A DNA stretch of 40,996 bases from CAXTTV01 sp964247295 (GTDB lineage Bacteria > Chloroflexota > Ktedonobacteria > Ktedonobacterales > Ktedonobacteraceae): contig CAXTTV010000020.1 of NCBI GenBank assembly GCA_964247295.1, positions 1 to 40,996 of the forward strand. The letters are read 5' to 3'. Both the position numbers and the translations under genes were made by a program. The notes beneath the pieces were generated by a model. The model saw only the letters and a program-made list of their open reading frames with translations. It was not told where the DNA came from and did not search any database. Shown in pieces: positions 25,101-33,971 of this stretch. Numbering within the stretch: the first letter of the stretch is position 1; each line of letters begins with the position of its first letter.

Positions 25101-26177
25101 GCTTGTACTCTGGCATGGATCGGACGCTGGATCAGGCGGCAGCCGGTGGAACTGTTCTCGGTGAGTTTTTCGCCACAGTTCTGGTGGAGCTGGCCCTGGT
25201 ATTTACTGGCGGGATGGGCTACCTTGCTAACTCTTGGTTGGCAACTGACTGTTAATGGAAATCTTTATGAACTTTCTCTGATCTCGGCTATAGTTCTAGG
25301 ATTAGCCGGTCTAGTGATTGTACTTGTAGAGCGGCAGCCATCTCTGCTGCTGATCCCAGTCGGGATCGCGGTTTTTACCCTGGCACGTCTGCATCTGGGC
25401 CTGCCTCAGATCCTGCTGGCTTTCGATCTGCTCTGGTTTCTAATATTCTGCATGCAGCCCTTATGGAGACGTTTGCGTCCAGATCTTTCCTGGGATCAAA
25501 GCTCTCCGTTACATCATGGTCTGGCCTTTCTTGGTTTGATAGGTGTGTTAATTGTGGTGTTCCTTAGTGGGGGGATCTCATCTGAAGCGGGAGATCTGGC
25601 ACAGGTGGGAGTTGGGACGCTGGTATTGCTGATAGGGCTATTGACCTGGTATGCGAAGGTACAGCCTGTTGGTTTATACAAAACCAGCTTTATGTATTGC
25701 GCCGGTCTACTGGGTTCGCTGGCAATCTCCTGGGAGTTGCTGGTTTTCCACCAAACCAGAATCGACATCCTGACGCTCGTTCCAGCCAGCTACCTGATCG
25801 TCATTGCCCCTTTCTTGCTGCGTGACGACAAGATTGCTGAACATCGGCAGCTTGGGAAGGTCACGTCTCTCGTGGGAGCCGGTTTGCTGCTATTGCCAAC
25901 GCTCTGGCTTAGTTATAGCGAGGTCAATCTCCTTCCGACATTGATCCTGGTGATAGAAGCCTTTGTGCTTCTGCTTTTGGGGCTGGGAACGCATCTGCGG
26001 ATCTTTGTGCTGAGTGGGTTTGGATTGTTGATCCTGGGAATTCTGCGAGCTTTATTCCTGCCCTCATCAGGTTTATCGCTGCCAGTCTCCTTAACCCTGG
26101 TTGGAGTATTGTTTCTAGTATTTGCGAGCTTTTTACGGGTACTGCGCCAGCGCTTCTGGACACCTGGAGCCCGCTGA
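22200..26177 (+). CDS. Giant polytopic membrane protein with N-terminal zinc ribbon
   Basis: This 1325-residue protein starts with a small zinc ribbon (C6, C9, C21 and C24 in RCDCCG and DCPRCG). A soluble linker of about 100 residues follows, rich in Ser and Pro, and then several dozen hydrophobic segments occupy the remaining 1200 residues. Charged inter-helix loops are very short. The layout resembles the poorly characterised SCO7613-type or DUF2157-like membrane proteins of Actinobacteria and Chloroflexota; I could not confirm a family. No glycosyltransferase, ligase or ATPase motif was recognised. GAGG lies 8 nt before ATG 22200; upstream in-frame GTG/ATG codons at 22191 and 22194 overlap that site. 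Confidence 0.75.
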   Translation: MLLSRCDCCGLSVAGGFGEDCPRCGYPLLVAKEQQFLQRSIGDLQRVAQYGGGSMSVLNLLARYSGRLHYLGLIGLNNSGARTFSSPAPASTSEIVSVPPHSRVTQPLPSEEKSAQTFTPGVQPQAFFFWHSFLSDNAISIVALLGAFLILVGALSFVATTADQRLTFAIILGLHLCFGGAALVISRVPGLNFVSKIYLSVYALLLPLVAYTFYTLFLIQATPLSLPTIIFLAAIYAAVAYSAIAITQEFEVFAYVGAVSWMVADLALVVALKLDIVWSIPLALTFAVLALWCSHLLRSNVLPDSWRILGTPLRLVSYGILGLSIVACVQLLQMAVLYSSPFSATRFSLVTTLLLISGYTALLLWVKRNHRQLLWLPVLALCSVLTLSFACDFDASGYSIALTLLALAYAGLHWFVGRSWPLLRTFNGRLNLLILLIFCFLPFLADPKIPLYLFNHAYRSSFLFQSFIFVPWESRHRVAFGVFLVGLILTVRVVWLEKESHPVSAMLPAGYLLFWNYSLCILVFGLDPLWLFLGLSFGLAIASVIVRQSVGSRLADPLDGIVLIAQTLVGLLCLRQPGWVIGLLFFSFAVFDYGILVYQRRSFLYWVPAGWSLLALFFWPIWAVWCIALLLPMITALVARLYPGFKEGEGKQGFSWDLLPLGIGIVYAAVIYNHDLLVPFSLFKTLGWSPAVEVDLALIGLSWYLSALLTRAYWWAVPAICFGALAFSVSASPILWLAGVSAAFALIAYAVSQGSRRDFFWIVPLYAIALIGALIASVRGFEQNQLQAVSWILPGLGLLTALLSWLEAFPLAVWLLPIFSAGSILAMFDLHDYSRLLILTLISLASGVTLRLARSLPFAREQSRLVPALYLAALIGAVGISGFVSDLNQPFVGAIPITVLVFAILAYGLAVFERRVSWLIFCAGFAVWGSFRIIAVFPGCGSLIADFVRCSGPNQTILISLTVLVVIACTLAWIGRWIRRQPVELFSVSFSPQFWWSWPWYLLAGWATLLTLGWQLTVNGNLYELSLISAIVLGLAGLVIVLVERQPSLLLIPVGIAVFTLARLHLGLPQILLAFDLLWFLIFCMQPLWRRLRPDLSWDQSSPLHHGLAFLGLIGVLIVVFLSGGISSEAGDLAQVGVGTLVLLIGLLTWYAKVQPVGLYKTSFMYCAGLLGSLAISWELLVFHQTRIDILTLVPASYLIVIAPFLLRDDKIAEHRQLGKVTSLVGAGLLLLPTLWLSYSEVNLLPTLILVIEAFVLLLLGLGTHLRIFVLSGFGLLILGILRALFLPSSGLSLPVSLTLVGVLFLVFASFLRVLRQRFWTPGAR

Positions 26178-26624
26178 AATAGACGATTTTCGCAAGTGGG
26201 GTTCGTCAGCAGACGGGGCCTCATTGCGTGAAGCAAAAGGGTGTGTGGATGCAGTGGACACAAAACTTCGTAAGAAAGCTCGACGTGGCTAGACAGATAT
26301 CTTATAATAATCAGACAAACCGTGGATACGGTTAAAGTGCTTGCATTCGCGCTTTTAAAGCATTCCGCACGGTTATATCTTCGCCTTTTCTCAGTTCAGC
26401 TATACAGTATACCTGATTATTTATCATGGATTGGGAGATGTATTCAAGAGACCACGAGGCTGAAGATATTTTTATTTCACATACACACTCTCTTTTTACT
26501 GTGCGATAAAGGCGGATGAGGTGCTTTATTGCGCGGAGAGAACGTCTATCGTCTTGTAGAGAAGAGCTGGTAATCACGTCAAAGCTGACGACGCAGCCGG
26601 TTCATTGCTCGGGAGGAAGGAATC
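26178..26624. other. Intergenic region, no gene recognised
   Basis: These 447 bases separate the giant membrane protein from the acidic protein gene. Composition is mixed, with an AT-rich middle. Several TATA-like strings occur (TTATAATAA near 26303, TATACAGTATACC near 26401), but none has a matching -35 that I would defend. No hairpin terminator with a T run was found directly after 26177. Confidence 0.4.
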
Positions 26625-27419
26625 ATGGAGCTTTCGCTGCGGCTGGACACTCTAGGGGTTGTTGAGGTGAGGCATCTGCGTGTTCGCGATCGCTATCGAG
26701 ATTGGCCGCCGTTCCAACTACTGGCTGCTTCACGTCAGGCCAGCATTCAGGCATACATGAGTCGAGAGATTGCTGAGCAGTTACATCAGCAGATTCTGGA
26801 GGTGGAGGCGGCTGTCGGGCTAGAAACAGGCTCAAGCGAGGATAGTGAAGAAGATTTTTTCTCTGACGAGATGCCGGCGTCACTTGAGTCACGACTCTCC
26901 GAGCGGGATGCTTCGAGCTTTTCTCCCTCCCTTGCTCAGGCTCTAGACCGCTTAAACGATCTTGCTCGTCAGCGTCTTCCAGATAGTACCGCGAATTATG
27001 GGGATAACGAGATCCCGGCTGAAAATAGTCTCACCCTTGGTGAGGACGAAGATGCTCTGGAGCAGTTACAGGATGCTTTCATTCAGATGATGGATGTGGT
27101 GCGTGAGCTGGCTGAGGAGATGGCGACGGATGCCTTAAAGATGACCGGGCGTTTTCGCTGCACGCGTTCTAATATTGGTTTCACACCAACGCGATCCGAT
27201 GACGATGATGATACGGATGGCCCGCCTGAAGAAGGGGCGCTAGACATGGAAGTGGAGCTGGCTCTGGTACTTCAGCTTTTTGAGGAGGGGCGATCGAAAA
27301 CCGATGATCTTCCTGCTGTTGAGCTTCAGTTAGACGTAGATGATTTTGAGCGGCTTCACGAGACACTGGATATTGCTTTAGAACGTGAGCGTCGCACACG
27401 TCGTCGATCCAAAAGCTAG
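26625..27419 (+). CDS. Acidic protein of unknown function
   Basis: This 264-residue protein is not recognised. The first 60 residues (MELSLRLDTLGVVEVRHLRV, DWPPFQLLAASRQAS) look folded. The middle is strongly acidic and low in complexity (SSEDSEEDFFSDE, RSDDDDDTDG), and helical blocks (ALEQLQDAFIQMMDVVRELA) alternate with it. It ends with a basic tail RERRTRRRSKS. No signal peptide or membrane segment is seen. The strong site GGGAGGAAGGA precedes the ATG, so expression should be good. It lies 32 nt before the M14 peptidase on the same strand and may share its transcript; a regulatory or chaperone role for the peptidase would be guesswork. Confidence 0.65.
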   Translation: MELSLRLDTLGVVEVRHLRVRDRYRDWPPFQLLAASRQASIQAYMSREIAEQLHQQILEVEAAVGLETGSSEDSEEDFFSDEMPASLESRLSERDASSFSPSLAQALDRLNDLARQRLPDSTANYGDNEIPAENSLTLGEDEDALEQLQDAFIQMMDVVRELAEEMATDALKMTGRFRCTRSNIGFTPTRSDDDDDTDGPPEEGALDMEVELALVLQLFEEGRSKTDDLPAVELQLDVDDFERLHETLDIALERERRTRRRSKS

Positions 27420-27451
27420 CATTTTGTTTTTTTGATGAAAGTGGTGTCGTT

Positions 27452-29161
27452 GTGCCCAATCCGATTGTCCATCAGAACTTTGATCCCGCGAATGAAATAC
27501 TTTCTTATTATACCTATAATGTTTTAACCCGGCTTTTACACGAGTTGGTTGAACAATACCCCAGGCTGGCACGGATCGAATCGCTTGGGAAGAGCCTTGA
27601 GGGGCGTGAGCTCTGGTTGGTAACTCTGACCAATCAGCAAACCGGGCCAGACCTGGAGAAGCCAGCCTACTGGATCGATGCCAACACACATGCTGCTGAG
27701 GTCACGGGACCGACGGTCGCACTTTACACCATCTGGTCCTATCTGACGCGTTACGGCTCCGATGAGCAGGTAACCCGACTTCTGGATCGCAGCGCCGTCT
27801 ATATTTTGCCGCGCATCAGTGTGGATGGCGCGGAGCGCTATCTTACCACTCCTTATTTCTTACGCAGCAGCACGCGGATCTACCCCTATCAAGATGAGCA
27901 GGACGGGCTCTATCCAGAGGATCTGGATGGGGATGGAGAGATCCTCACGATGCGGATTCAAGACCCTTTTGGGGCCTGGGTGGCCTCCGCGAAAGATCCC
28001 AGGATTATGCGCCGGCGTGAGATAGATGATGAGGGGGGCACCTATTATCATCTGGTAACTGAGGGCCTGATCCATAACTACAATGGCGCTTTAATCCCAC
28101 TGGCCCCCGATCGTGAAGGAATGGATATCAACCGCAATTATCCTTTTGAGTGGGCTCCGGAAGGGACCGAGCGAGGTTCCGGCCCTTATCCTTTTTCTGA
28201 GCCAGAGACGCGGGCCGAAGCCGAATTCTGGCGTGTTCATCCCAATATTTCCGGTTTCTTAACCTACCATACATATGGTGGTGTTCTGCTGCGGCCTTAT
28301 AGCACGCAGGCGGATGACACCATGCCCCCGAAGGATTTAGAGGTGTACAAGTTGATAGGGGAGCGGGGGACCGCGATCACTGGTTATCCCCATGCCTCAA
28401 CCTTTCACAATTTTCGGTACGATCCCAAAGAAGTCACGCATGGCGCAATGGATGACTATGGCTACGATATGCACGGTTGGTTTGGCTTTACAACAGAGCT
28501 CTGGGATATGCCTACCATGGCTGGGATCGGTCCTCGCGACTTTATCGCCTGGATTCGTTGGCACCCTGAAGAGGATGACCTGAAGCTGATGCGCTGGAAC
28601 GATGAGGAGATGGATGGGCAAGCCTTTGCCGATTGGCGGCCCTTCGAGCATCCTCAGTTAGGTATGGTAGAGATCGGTGGCTGGAAGCTGAAGCTATATG
28701 AGCAGAACTCGCCTCTTAAGTATCTCCCGGAGATGTGCCAGAAGCATTGTCAATTTACGTTAGCCCACGCCTCACTTTCCCCCTATCTTGGGATGCGACA
28801 GTTTACCGTAGAGCAGGTGGCAAAGAAAACCTTTAAGATCGTGGCCGTTGTTGAGAATCGCGGCTTTCTGCCCACCTATACCAGCCAGAAGGCTTTGGAG
28901 CGCAAAGAGGTCCGACCGCTGCGGGTTGATCTGGAACTACCATATGGGGTGAAGTTAGTGAGTGGTTTGCAGCATCAAGAGATAGGGCAGTTAGAGGGGC
29001 GGTCTAACAAGCTTTCTGGTGGCTGGTTCGGCGAGGCTTCTCCGACAGATAATCGGCGATGGCTAGAATGGATAGTGCAGGGAGAGATAGGTTCCTACTG
29101 TACAGTAGTTTTTAGATCCGAGCGAGCGGGAGTGCTGCGTCAAGAGATCAGCTTAAAATAG
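27452..29161 (+). CDS. M14-family zinc carboxypeptidase
   Basis: This 569-residue metallopeptidase should remove C-terminal residues from peptides. Zinc ligands are H80 and E83 (NTHAAEVTG) and H273 (YHTYGG); DINRNYP (225-231) binds the substrate carboxylate and E349 in TTELWDMP is the catalytic base. An EF-hand-like loop EDLDGDGEI (D157, D159, D161) sits in an insertion after the first strands. The domain ends near residue 375, and the remaining 190 residues look like a beta-sandwich (FKIVAVVENRGF). There is no signal peptide, so it is probably intracellular. The start is a GTG; no nearer ATG exists in frame and the ribosome binding site is weak. Confidence 0.9.
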   Translation: MPNPIVHQNFDPANEILSYYTYNVLTRLLHELVEQYPRLARIESLGKSLEGRELWLVTLTNQQTGPDLEKPAYWIDANTHAAEVTGPTVALYTIWSYLTRYGSDEQVTRLLDRSAVYILPRISVDGAERYLTTPYFLRSSTRIYPYQDEQDGLYPEDLDGDGEILTMRIQDPFGAWVASAKDPRIMRRREIDDEGGTYYHLVTEGLIHNYNGALIPLAPDREGMDINRNYPFEWAPEGTERGSGPYPFSEPETRAEAEFWRVHPNISGFLTYHTYGGVLLRPYSTQADDTMPPKDLEVYKLIGERGTAITGYPHASTFHNFRYDPKEVTHGAMDDYGYDMHGWFGFTTELWDMPTMAGIGPRDFIAWIRWHPEEDDLKLMRWNDEEMDGQAFADWRPFEHPQLGMVEIGGWKLKLYEQNSPLKYLPEMCQKHCQFTLAHASLSPYLGMRQFTVEQVAKKTFKIVAVVENRGFLPTYTSQKALERKEVRPLRVDLELPYGVKLVSGLQHQEIGQLEGRSNKLSGGWFGEASPTDNRRWLEWIVQGEIGSYCTVVFRSERAGVLRQEISLK

Positions 29162-29316
29162 CATCTCATTTTTTCGAGATTCTGGCATACAAATTGGTGC
29201 TCACATGTGATAGCATAGAAAATAACAGCAGACAATGAAGAGGTGCTGCTCCCACTGCTGTCCCCTGCTTTTTCTGCGTTTTCGTTACCTGGCTCTAGCC
29301 TGGGAAAGAGGATTGT

Positions 29317-31362
29317 ATGTCAAGAGCGATTACCATCGAAGATCTGTATGGGATCAAATTTGTTAGCCGTCCACGTATCTCTCCCGATGGACAGCAAGTG
29401 GCATGTGTTGTTACCACAATTGATGAGCACAAGCACGAGTATTGTTCTACGATCTGGATGGTCCCCAGCGCGGGTGGTGATCCGATCCGTTTTACTGGTC
29501 CGTCTTCCAATGCTCATAGCCCGGCCTGGTCCCCTGATGGCCGCTGGCTGGCTTTTATCTCGGATCGTGAGTCGGATCTTAGCGATGTGAGCCTAAAAGA
29601 TCAGAAGAGACTAGGAAAAGGCAAGCCACAGGTCTGGCTTATTTCAACTATCGGTGGTGAGGCTCGACAGGTAACCTATACCCAGTTTGGGGCTGGTCAA
29701 CCCCTCTGGTCGCCCGACGGTAGCAAGATTCTGTTCAGCACACAGACAGGACCCGAAGATGAGGAGACCGAAGACGGGAAAGTCTTACCCAAGGCTCGGG
29801 TAGTTGATAATTTGTGGTATCGCCTGGATGGCGTTGGCTTTATCAATGAGCGCCGCCAGCATCTTTTCCTGATAGAGGCCCATGGAAGTGAGCGGCAGGA
29901 ACCGGTGCAATTGACCGATGGAGACTGGGATGATGGTGAGGCCGCCTGGGCTCCTGATGGAAGCCGTATCGTTTTTACTTCCAGCCGGGAAGAGGATCGC
30001 TGGCACCTTCCCGTCCCCGATGTTTATACGCTTCGGATTGAGGGAAACCGCCCTGGTGAGCTTTCACGTTTGACCGATGGCTCCATTGCCTGTGCTTCGC
30101 CATCCTGGTCGCCCGACAGCAATCGGATCGCTTTTCTTGGGTCACTGAAGTTTGCTTCCGCTGGTCACATCAATGTGTATAGTCTTGATGCTCAGGCCAC
30201 GGGTGAGAAAAAGGCTCTCTGCCTGACCGAGAAAGGCGAGGCCAGCTACGCCGATTGGCTCAATAGCGATCTGGGAGACGAACATCTGGCTCCCGCGCCG
30301 GTCTGGTCGGCGGATGGTCGGAACATCTATGCGCTGGGTGGGCATCGCGGGGCATCACGGATCTTTGTCATCCCACGCGATGGGACCAATGCAGAGGCAA
30401 AGACTCTGACGCCGGGTAATATCCATGTGCGCGACTTCTCGGCTGATCGTGAAAGCAAGCAATTGGCAATGCTCGTTGGAAGCGCGACCACCGCTCCTGA
30501 AATCTTCTTGACCTCGCCAGCCTCACCGGGTGAGCAGCATCGGATCACCAACTTTAATGATGAGCTTTTAGGAGATCTAGAGTTATCGACGCCGGAGCTT
30601 CTGCAATACACAGGAGCTGATGAGTGGCCGATCGATGGTTGGGTGATGAAGCCCGCCAACTTTGATCCCTCCAAAAAGTATCCATTGATCGTCGAGATCC
30701 ATGGTGGGCCACACACCCAATATGGTTACGGATTCTTCCATGAGATGCAGGTCTTGACGGCCTCTGGTTATGTAGTGCTGTACACCAATCCCCGTGGTAG
30801 TTCCGGGTATGGGTATAAATTTGCCCTGGCTGTACGCGGTGATTGGGGACCAAAAGACTCCCAGGACATCCAGGCGGGGATCGACGCGCTGATTGGGCAG
30901 GGGTATATCGACGAAAAGCGGATAGGTGTAACCGGGGGCAGCTACGGCGGATTTATGACCAACTGGCTAATCGGGCATTCTGATCGCTTCAAGGTCGCGG
31001 TGACCGATCGTTGTGTCTCGAATCTGGCCTCATTTTTTGGGAGCAGCGACTTTGGGTTTGGATTTGCCGATGATGATTTTCTCGCGACCCCCTGGGACGA
31101 GCCTGAGGTCTACGCTCGTCATTCACCGATCACCTATGTTAAAAACATGCACACCCCTCTCTTAATTATCCATAGTGAGCAGGATCTGCGTTGTAATATA
31201 GAGCAGGCAGAGCAGTTATTCGCGGCCCTGAAATATCTGGGGCGCGAGGCGCGGTTGATCCGCTTTGAGGGTCAGAGCCATGGACTCTCGCGCGGTGGTC
31301 ATCCCAAACTGCGCCTGGAGCGTTTAAAGGCAATTAAGGGCTGGTTTGATGATCGGCTGTAA
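29317..31362 (+). CDS. S9-family prolyl oligopeptidase / acylaminoacyl-peptidase
   Basis: This 681-residue serine peptidase cleaves short peptides. The N-terminal half (about 15-400) is a beta-propeller made of PD40/WD40-like repeats (SPDGQQVAC, SPDGRWLAFIS, SPDGSKILFS, APDGSRIVFTS, SPDSNRIAFL) that screens substrate size. The C-terminal alpha/beta-hydrolase has the triad S542 (TGGSYGGFMT), D623 (HSEQDLR) and H655 (EGQSHGLSR). YPLIVEIHGGPH and YVVLYTNPRGSSGYG form the oxyanion region. No signal peptide is visible. AAAGAGGA precedes the ATG. With the M14 enzyme just upstream it makes a peptide-degradation neighbourhood. Dipeptidyl peptidase activity is an alternative. Confidence 0.95.
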   Translation: MSRAITIEDLYGIKFVSRPRISPDGQQVACVVTTIDEHKHEYCSTIWMVPSAGGDPIRFTGPSSNAHSPAWSPDGRWLAFISDRESDLSDVSLKDQKRLGKGKPQVWLISTIGGEARQVTYTQFGAGQPLWSPDGSKILFSTQTGPEDEETEDGKVLPKARVVDNLWYRLDGVGFINERRQHLFLIEAHGSERQEPVQLTDGDWDDGEAAWAPDGSRIVFTSSREEDRWHLPVPDVYTLRIEGNRPGELSRLTDGSIACASPSWSPDSNRIAFLGSLKFASAGHINVYSLDAQATGEKKALCLTEKGEASYADWLNSDLGDEHLAPAPVWSADGRNIYALGGHRGASRIFVIPRDGTNAEAKTLTPGNIHVRDFSADRESKQLAMLVGSATTAPEIFLTSPASPGEQHRITNFNDELLGDLELSTPELLQYTGADEWPIDGWVMKPANFDPSKKYPLIVEIHGGPHTQYGYGFFHEMQVLTASGYVVLYTNPRGSSGYGYKFALAVRGDWGPKDSQDIQAGIDALIGQGYIDEKRIGVTGGSYGGFMTNWLIGHSDRFKVAVTDRCVSNLASFFGSSDFGFGFADDDFLATPWDEPEVYARHSPITYVKNMHTPLLIIHSEQDLRCNIEQAEQLFAALKYLGREARLIRFEGQSHGLSRGGHPKLRLERLKAIKGWFDDRL

Positions 31363-31381
31363 GCATTAAAGATCTGTTTAG

Positions 31382-31410
31382 AAGGGAGAGGCATCACCTC
31401 TCCCTTTTGT
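31382..31410 (+). terminator. Terminator of the S9 peptidase gene, shared with the convergent operon
   Basis: AAGGGAGAGG (31382-31391) and CCTCTCCCTT (31397-31406) form a perfect 10-bp stem with loop CATCA, followed by TTGTT. The minus-strand lipoprotein gene ends just beyond it, so it may serve both directions. Confidence 0.85.
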
Positions 31411-32468
31411 TATGGCTGCAACTGCCCTAGCTTATCCCCCTCGGACTCTGTGAACCAGAGGTGTTGTTGCCTATCTATGACAATCCCGAGAGGGATACTG
31501 CCCCGAGTGGGTACTGGATAATATTGGAAGTGTTTGCTTTTTGTATCCAGCTTTGCCAGGGCATTTTCAGCGGGGACCGTGATCCAGATCTCTCCCGTTT
31601 GGGTCGCGATAATGCCATAGACCCCGCCGCTCCCACCACCGCTGGAGGGCGCGGGATAGTTCGTGAAGGTACCCGTGTTTGGGTCAAGGCTCATTACCAT
31701 ATTCTGGGCGAAGCCTGTTAACCAGATTAGCCCCTGAGGATCGCTGGTGACCTCCATCAGTGTAACGTTGGTGATTGGCGTCGTGAAAAATTGAATCTGC
31801 CCGCTTTTGGGATTGAGCTTTCCCAGTCGATTAAAGGTGGACTCAGTAAACCAGATCTGTCCACGCTTATCAACCGTTATACCGTAGGGATTATGCTGCT
31901 GAATACTTGACTGGGACGCCAGAGGGTAGTGCTTTAATTTTCCCGTAGCCGGGTCCAGGCTTGCCAGACTATCAGCATTCAGCTCAGTAAACCAGAGTTT
32001 GCCCTGTTGATCGATCGTTAGATCATTAGGGGCTGAGGGAAGACGCGTCCCCTGGGAATCCAGCCAGGGCAACTTATAGCTTTGAAATTTTCCCGTTTTA
32101 GGAGTGTAGTGACCGATAAAATTGGCGTACTCCTCCGCGAACCAGACGGTATCATCCTTGGCGACCTGGACACCCATAATCCCATGTTTACCGCCGGGGG
32201 GCGTCAATTGCTGAAACTGCTGGTCCTGAGGATTAAACGAGCTCAGGTAGTTATGGCCCATCTCGCCAAACCAGAGCTTTCCCTGGCTGTCAATTGTCGG
32301 GCGCATCAAGCCACTTTTCGTCGTGGGCAGGGGATACTCTTTGATGTTTCCGATGGCTTGCCCTTGAGAAGATACCGTTGCCTTAGCAGGCGTATCCGCG
32401 CAGGCCGTCAAAAGCGAGCAAAGTAGTATGATCAGGATCAGGGAAGTAGAGCGTAAAATAGAGTTCAT
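31410..32468 (-). CDS. Lipoprotein with Vgb-like beta-propeller (virginiamycin B lyase family fold)
   Basis: This 352-residue exported protein has a signal peptide ending in LLTAC, with C23 as the lipidation site. The mature part is a six- or seven-bladed propeller of repeats such as GKLWFTELNADSLASLDPAT and GQIWFTESTFNRLGKLNP. These are the hallmark of the Vgb (streptogramin lyase) family. Most members are not antibiotic lyases; the specific catalytic His and Glu of Vgb were not verified. It starts 9 nt after mtaB and is probably translated from the same message. No strong ribosome binding site is seen. Confidence 0.85.
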   Translation of the reverse strand: MNSILRSTSLILIILLCSLLTACADTPAKATVSSQGQAIGNIKEYPLPTTKSGLMRPTIDSQGKLWFGEMGHNYLSSFNPQDQQFQQLTPPGGKHGIMGVQVAKDDTVWFAEEYANFIGHYTPKTGKFQSYKLPWLDSQGTRLPSAPNDLTIDQQGKLWFTELNADSLASLDPATGKLKHYPLASQSSIQQHNPYGITVDKRGQIWFTESTFNRLGKLNPKSGQIQFFTTPITNVTLMEVTSDPQGLIWLTGFAQNMVMSLDPNTGTFTNYPAPSSGGGSGGVYGIIATQTGEIWITVPAENALAKLDTKSKHFQYYPVPTRGSIPLGIVIDRQQHLWFTESEGDKLGQLQP

Positions 32469-32477
32469 AATCTTATT

Positions 32478-33956
32478 TTACCAGTGTAAGGCCAGACCCT
32501 GAATACCATCGTCTACCAGCTCACCCAGCCGGACCTCGACCAACTTATGCCGCCAGTCTTGATCGGGATCGGGTAGCCCATCGATCTCTACCCTGAGATA
32601 GTTATCGGTCAGGCCCTCCCAGAAGCCATGCTTTTTCTCCTCAATCAGCACCGTCGTTTTTTGATTGACAAATTGCTCGCGGAAGCGGCGGCTATGCTCC
32701 TGATGCAGGGCCAGCAGGCGCTCGCTGCGGGCTTTTTTCAGCTCATCGCGGATCTGACCACGCATACGGGCGGCTGCCGTTCCCTGACGGGGAGAGAAGC
32801 GAAATACATGGGTTTTCGCGAACTCTAGATCAGCGGCCAGTTGGTAAGTCATCTCAAAATCTTCATCGGTCTCGCCGGGGAAGCCTGTGATAATATCCGT
32901 TGAGATCGCGATGCCCGGCACCACCTGTTTGGCGGTTGTGATAATCGTGCGATAGCGCTCGCTATTGTAGCGCCGGGCCATCTTGCGCAGAATCGTATCG
33001 GAGCCGCTCTGCATTGGCAGGTGGAGGTGGCGGCACATGCGGGGATTCTGCCAGAGCTGAAGCCACGCATGTTGAAAATCCTCCGGTTCCAGTGAAGAGA
33101 CGCGGATGCGAGGGATCTCTGTTTGTTCCAACAGGGCCATAATTAGATGACCGAGATCAGTCTGCGGCTCACCCTCGGGATGGTAGTCGCCCAGGTGGAT
33201 ACCAGTCAGAACCACCTCTTGATAACCCATCCGGGCCTTGCGCTGAACCTGTTCTACCACATGCTGGATGCTGCGGCTACGTGAATTGCCACGAACGGTC
33301 GGCACAATGCAGTAGGTACAGCGATTATCGCAGCCATCCTGGACCTTCATCTGCACGCGGGTGCGCGAATACTGTGGACGTAAGCCCGTCTGTTGTTCGG
33401 TGAAAGGCGAGAGGCGAGCAGGATTTTCCGGCTGTGGTTCTGGTTGCGTCCCAAAGGCCAGAAGTTCATCGCTGCCGACATGTTGGGCATCAGCCGAAAG
33501 CATTGGAAGAGGGCGACCCTGCGAAAAGGGTAGTCGCGCTTTTGCGGCAAGCTGCTCCGGCTCTTCAGAATGCTGCTTAGAAGCTGTCTTCTGGTGGTAG
33601 TGTTGAATAGCCTCTGTAAGGGTTTCTTTATCGGTATTCCCAATAACCAGATCGACGCCGGGCAGGGCCGCGACTGCGGCGGGATTGAGTTGCGCATAGC
33701 AGCCAGTTACCACCATCAAAGCTTCGGGCTGACGCCGTCGGGCCTGGCTAATCATCTGGCGTGAGCTGCGATCGCCCAAATGAGTCACGGTACAGGTATT
33801 AACGATATAGACATCAGCCTGCTCCGTGAAATCTCGTTGTGTAAAGCCAGCGGCCTGCATCTGCTCGCTGATGGCCTCGCTATCGGCCTGATTTACCTTG
33901 CAGCCAAGGGTTGCGACCGCGAAAGTTTGTGTAATTAGTGATAAGGAATCCTGCAT
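32478..33956 (-). CDS. mtaB: tRNA t6A37 methylthiotransferase MtaB (radical SAM)
   Basis: This enzyme adds a methylthio group to N6-threonylcarbamoyladenosine at tRNA position 37 (ms2t6A). The UPF0004 domain holds one 4Fe-4S cluster through C19, C55 and C86 (TLGCKVNQADSE, VNTCTVT, VTGCYAQ). The radical-SAM site is C209, C213 and C216 (DGCDNRCTYCIVP). A TRAM-like RNA-binding domain forms the C-terminus. The protein is 492 residues, longer than usual, because of a low-complexity insert at about 120-195 between the first two domains. The CKVNQADSE motif favours MtaB over MiaB or RimO. It lies in an operon with DUF836, DUF2085 and lipoprotein genes. Confidence 0.92.
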   Translation of the reverse strand: MQDSLSLITQTFAVATLGCKVNQADSEAISEQMQAAGFTQRDFTEQADVYIVNTCTVTHLGDRSSRQMISQARRRQPEALMVVTGCYAQLNPAAVAALPGVDLVIGNTDKETLTEAIQHYHQKTASKQHSEEPEQLAAKARLPFSQGRPLPMLSADAQHVGSDELLAFGTQPEPQPENPARLSPFTEQQTGLRPQYSRTRVQMKVQDGCDNRCTYCIVPTVRGNSRSRSIQHVVEQVQRKARMGYQEVVLTGIHLGDYHPEGEPQTDLGHLIMALLEQTEIPRIRVSSLEPEDFQHAWLQLWQNPRMCRHLHLPMQSGSDTILRKMARRYNSERYRTIITTAKQVVPGIAISTDIITGFPGETDEDFEMTYQLAADLEFAKTHVFRFSPRQGTAAARMRGQIRDELKKARSERLLALHQEHSRRFREQFVNQKTTVLIEEKKHGFWEGLTDNYLRVEIDGLPDPDQDWRHKLVEVRLGELVDDGIQGLALHW

Positions 33957-33971
33957 AGTTTTACGTTCTCT

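Noticed and set aside
31410..32468. Streptogramin resistance gene
   Set aside because: The protein has the propeller fold of Vgb but is a lipoprotein in a housekeeping operon, and the lyase catalytic residues were not confirmed.
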